Below the pieces are notes generated by a model. The model was not told the origin of the DNA, ran no database searches, and worked only from the letters and a program-made list of their open reading frames with translations. The translations under genes and the position numbers were made by a program. Positions 13,063-13,816 of a stretch of 13,816 nt of DNA are shown here, piece after piece (position 1 is the stretch's first letter; the number at the start of each line of letters is the position of its first letter). Source of the DNA: Pseudomonadota bacterium (GTDB lineage: Bacteria > Pseudomonadota > Alphaproteobacteria > Rhizobiales > Beijerinckiaceae); assembly GCA_023426505.1 (NCBI GenBank), contig JAFAAP010000219.1, positions 1 to 13,816 of the forward strand. The letters are read 5' to 3'.

Positions 13063-13816
13063 GTGAAAGCCCATGCGATCCGTATCGAGCAACAAGGCGA
13101 CCCTGAGGTTCTCAAACTTCAGGAGATCGAGATCGGCTCTCCGGGACCGGGCGAAGTTCTGATCCGGCAGACCGCCTGCGGCTTGAACTTCCTTGATGTC
13201 TACCATCGTTCGGGAGCCTATCCGCTGCCGATGCCGAGCGGAATCGGCAGCGAGGCGGCAGGGGTCGTTGAAGCGGTCGGCTCGGAAGTTTCTTCGCTCC
13301 GGGTTGGCGATCGCATCGCGTACCAGGGCGGCGCGCCTGGCGCCTACGCCGATCATCGCCTCATGTCGACGGACCGCCTCGTCAAAATTCCTGACGGTGT
13401 CTCCGACGAGCAGGCAGCTGCCGTCCTTTTGAAGGGAATGACAGTCGAATACCTGCTCAACCGGTGCGTCAGCCTCAAGCCGAACGATTTTGCACTCATG
13501 TATGCGGCGGCTGGCGGGGTCGGGCTTCTCGCTGGCCAATGGGCCAAGCATCTTGGTGTCCGACTGATTGGTGTCGCTGCCGGCCAGGAAAAATGCGAGC
13601 GCGCTCTGGCCAATGGTTACTTCGCCGTCATCGACAGAACCAAGGAGGACGTTCTTTCGCGGGTGAAGGAAATCACCGGAGGTAAGGGAGTCCCGGTCGT
13701 CTTCGACTCGATCGGAAGGGCTACGTTCGACACTTCGATTGACTCCTTGGCTCCCAGAGGCGTCTTCGTGTCCTTCGGAGCGACATCGGGCCCTCCCCCG
13801 GCGGTCGAGGCGGGCC
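13063..13816 (+). CDS. Quinone oxidoreductase/zeta-crystallin-type MDR dehydrogenase, partial
   Basis: About 251 residues are visible before the right edge, and roughly 70 more are expected for this family of about 325. It is a zinc-free medium-chain dehydrogenase of the NADPH:quinone oxidoreductase (QOR) group. The N-terminal GroES-like domain has NFLDVYHRSGAYP and IGSEAAGVVEAVG. The Rossmann domain has the nucleotide loop AAGGVG at 149-154 and a DSIGRATFD segment. The usual catalytic and structural zinc cysteine pattern of alcohol dehydrogenases is absent. The start is GTG 13063, with TGGAGG six bases upstream, only 17 nt after the gntR stop, so the two are probably co-transcribed. It would reduce quinones or activated double bonds with NADPH, either as a pathway step or to protect against reactive aromatic products of the neighbouring monooxygenase. 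That is inference. Confidence 0.88.
   Translation, partial: MKAHAIRIEQQGDPEVLKLQEIEIGSPGPGEVLIRQTACGLNFLDVYHRSGAYPLPMPSGIGSEAAGVVEAVGSEVSSLRVGDRIAYQGGAPGAYADHRLMSTDRLVKIPDGVSDEQAAAVLLKGMTVEYLLNRCVSLKPNDFALMYAAAGGVGLLAGQWAKHLGVRLIGVAAGQEKCERALANGYFAVIDRTKEDVLSRVKEITGGKGVPVVFDSIGRATFDTSIDSLAPRGVFVSFGATSGPPPAVEAG

Noticed and set aside
1..13816. Insertion sequences, CRISPR repeats, tRNA genes or attachment sites
   Set aside because: I looked for transposase-like frames, terminal repeats, regularly spaced repeats and tRNA-like cloverleaf ends and saw none.

Overview
The window looks like part of an alphaproteobacterial genome, most likely Rhizobiales (Rhizobium, Sinorhizobium or Mesorhizobium type). 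The signs are the moderately GC-rich coding sequence, a rhizobial-style CTTGAC -35 element, a CTATAT -10 element, and many catabolic enzymes grouped around a TRAP uptake system. The taxon is inference. No rRNA, tRNA, CRISPR array, phage gene or insertion sequence is visible. The region reads as an accessory catabolic island for an unidentified small organic compound.

Layout, left to right. Positions 1-175 (minus) hold the N-terminal part of a YdcZ/DUF606-type membrane transporter that runs off the left edge. A 214-bp intergenic region with an 18-bp near-palindrome and a possible promoter follows. The plus-strand arm (390-5859) encodes a Gfo/Idh/MocA oxidoreductase, a group A FAD monooxygenase, a 3-hydroxyisobutyrate dehydrogenase-family enzyme, a histidinol-dehydrogenase-family enzyme with its own apparent promoter, and an SDR whose start overlaps the previous stop. 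Five consecutive oxidoreductases on one strand is striking.

The minus-strand arm is read from 11802 down to 5877 and converges on the SDR with a 17-bp gap. In transcription order it encodes a TRAP solute-binding protein, the small and large TRAP permeases, a DUF1330 protein, a dihydrodipicolinate-synthase-family lyase, a PuuE/imidase-like polysaccharide-deacetylase-family hydrolase, and a glutathione-S-transferase-family protein. A 574-bp regulatory region rich in dyad symmetries separates it from a divergent FCD-type GntR regulator. The regulator is followed at once by a quinone-oxidoreductase-family gene that runs off the right edge.

Inferred working model: the TRAP system imports the substrate. 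Hydrolase, monooxygenase, dehydrogenase and aldolase/lyase steps break it down. The GntR protein senses the substrate or an intermediate and controls the arms through TGAT/ATCA-type dyads seen at several promoters. The substrate cannot be named from sequence alone. The HisD-like protein resembles the sulfopropanediol-dehydrogenase branch, and the PuuE-like protein resembles cyclic-imide/ureide amidohydrolases, but neither settles the pathway.
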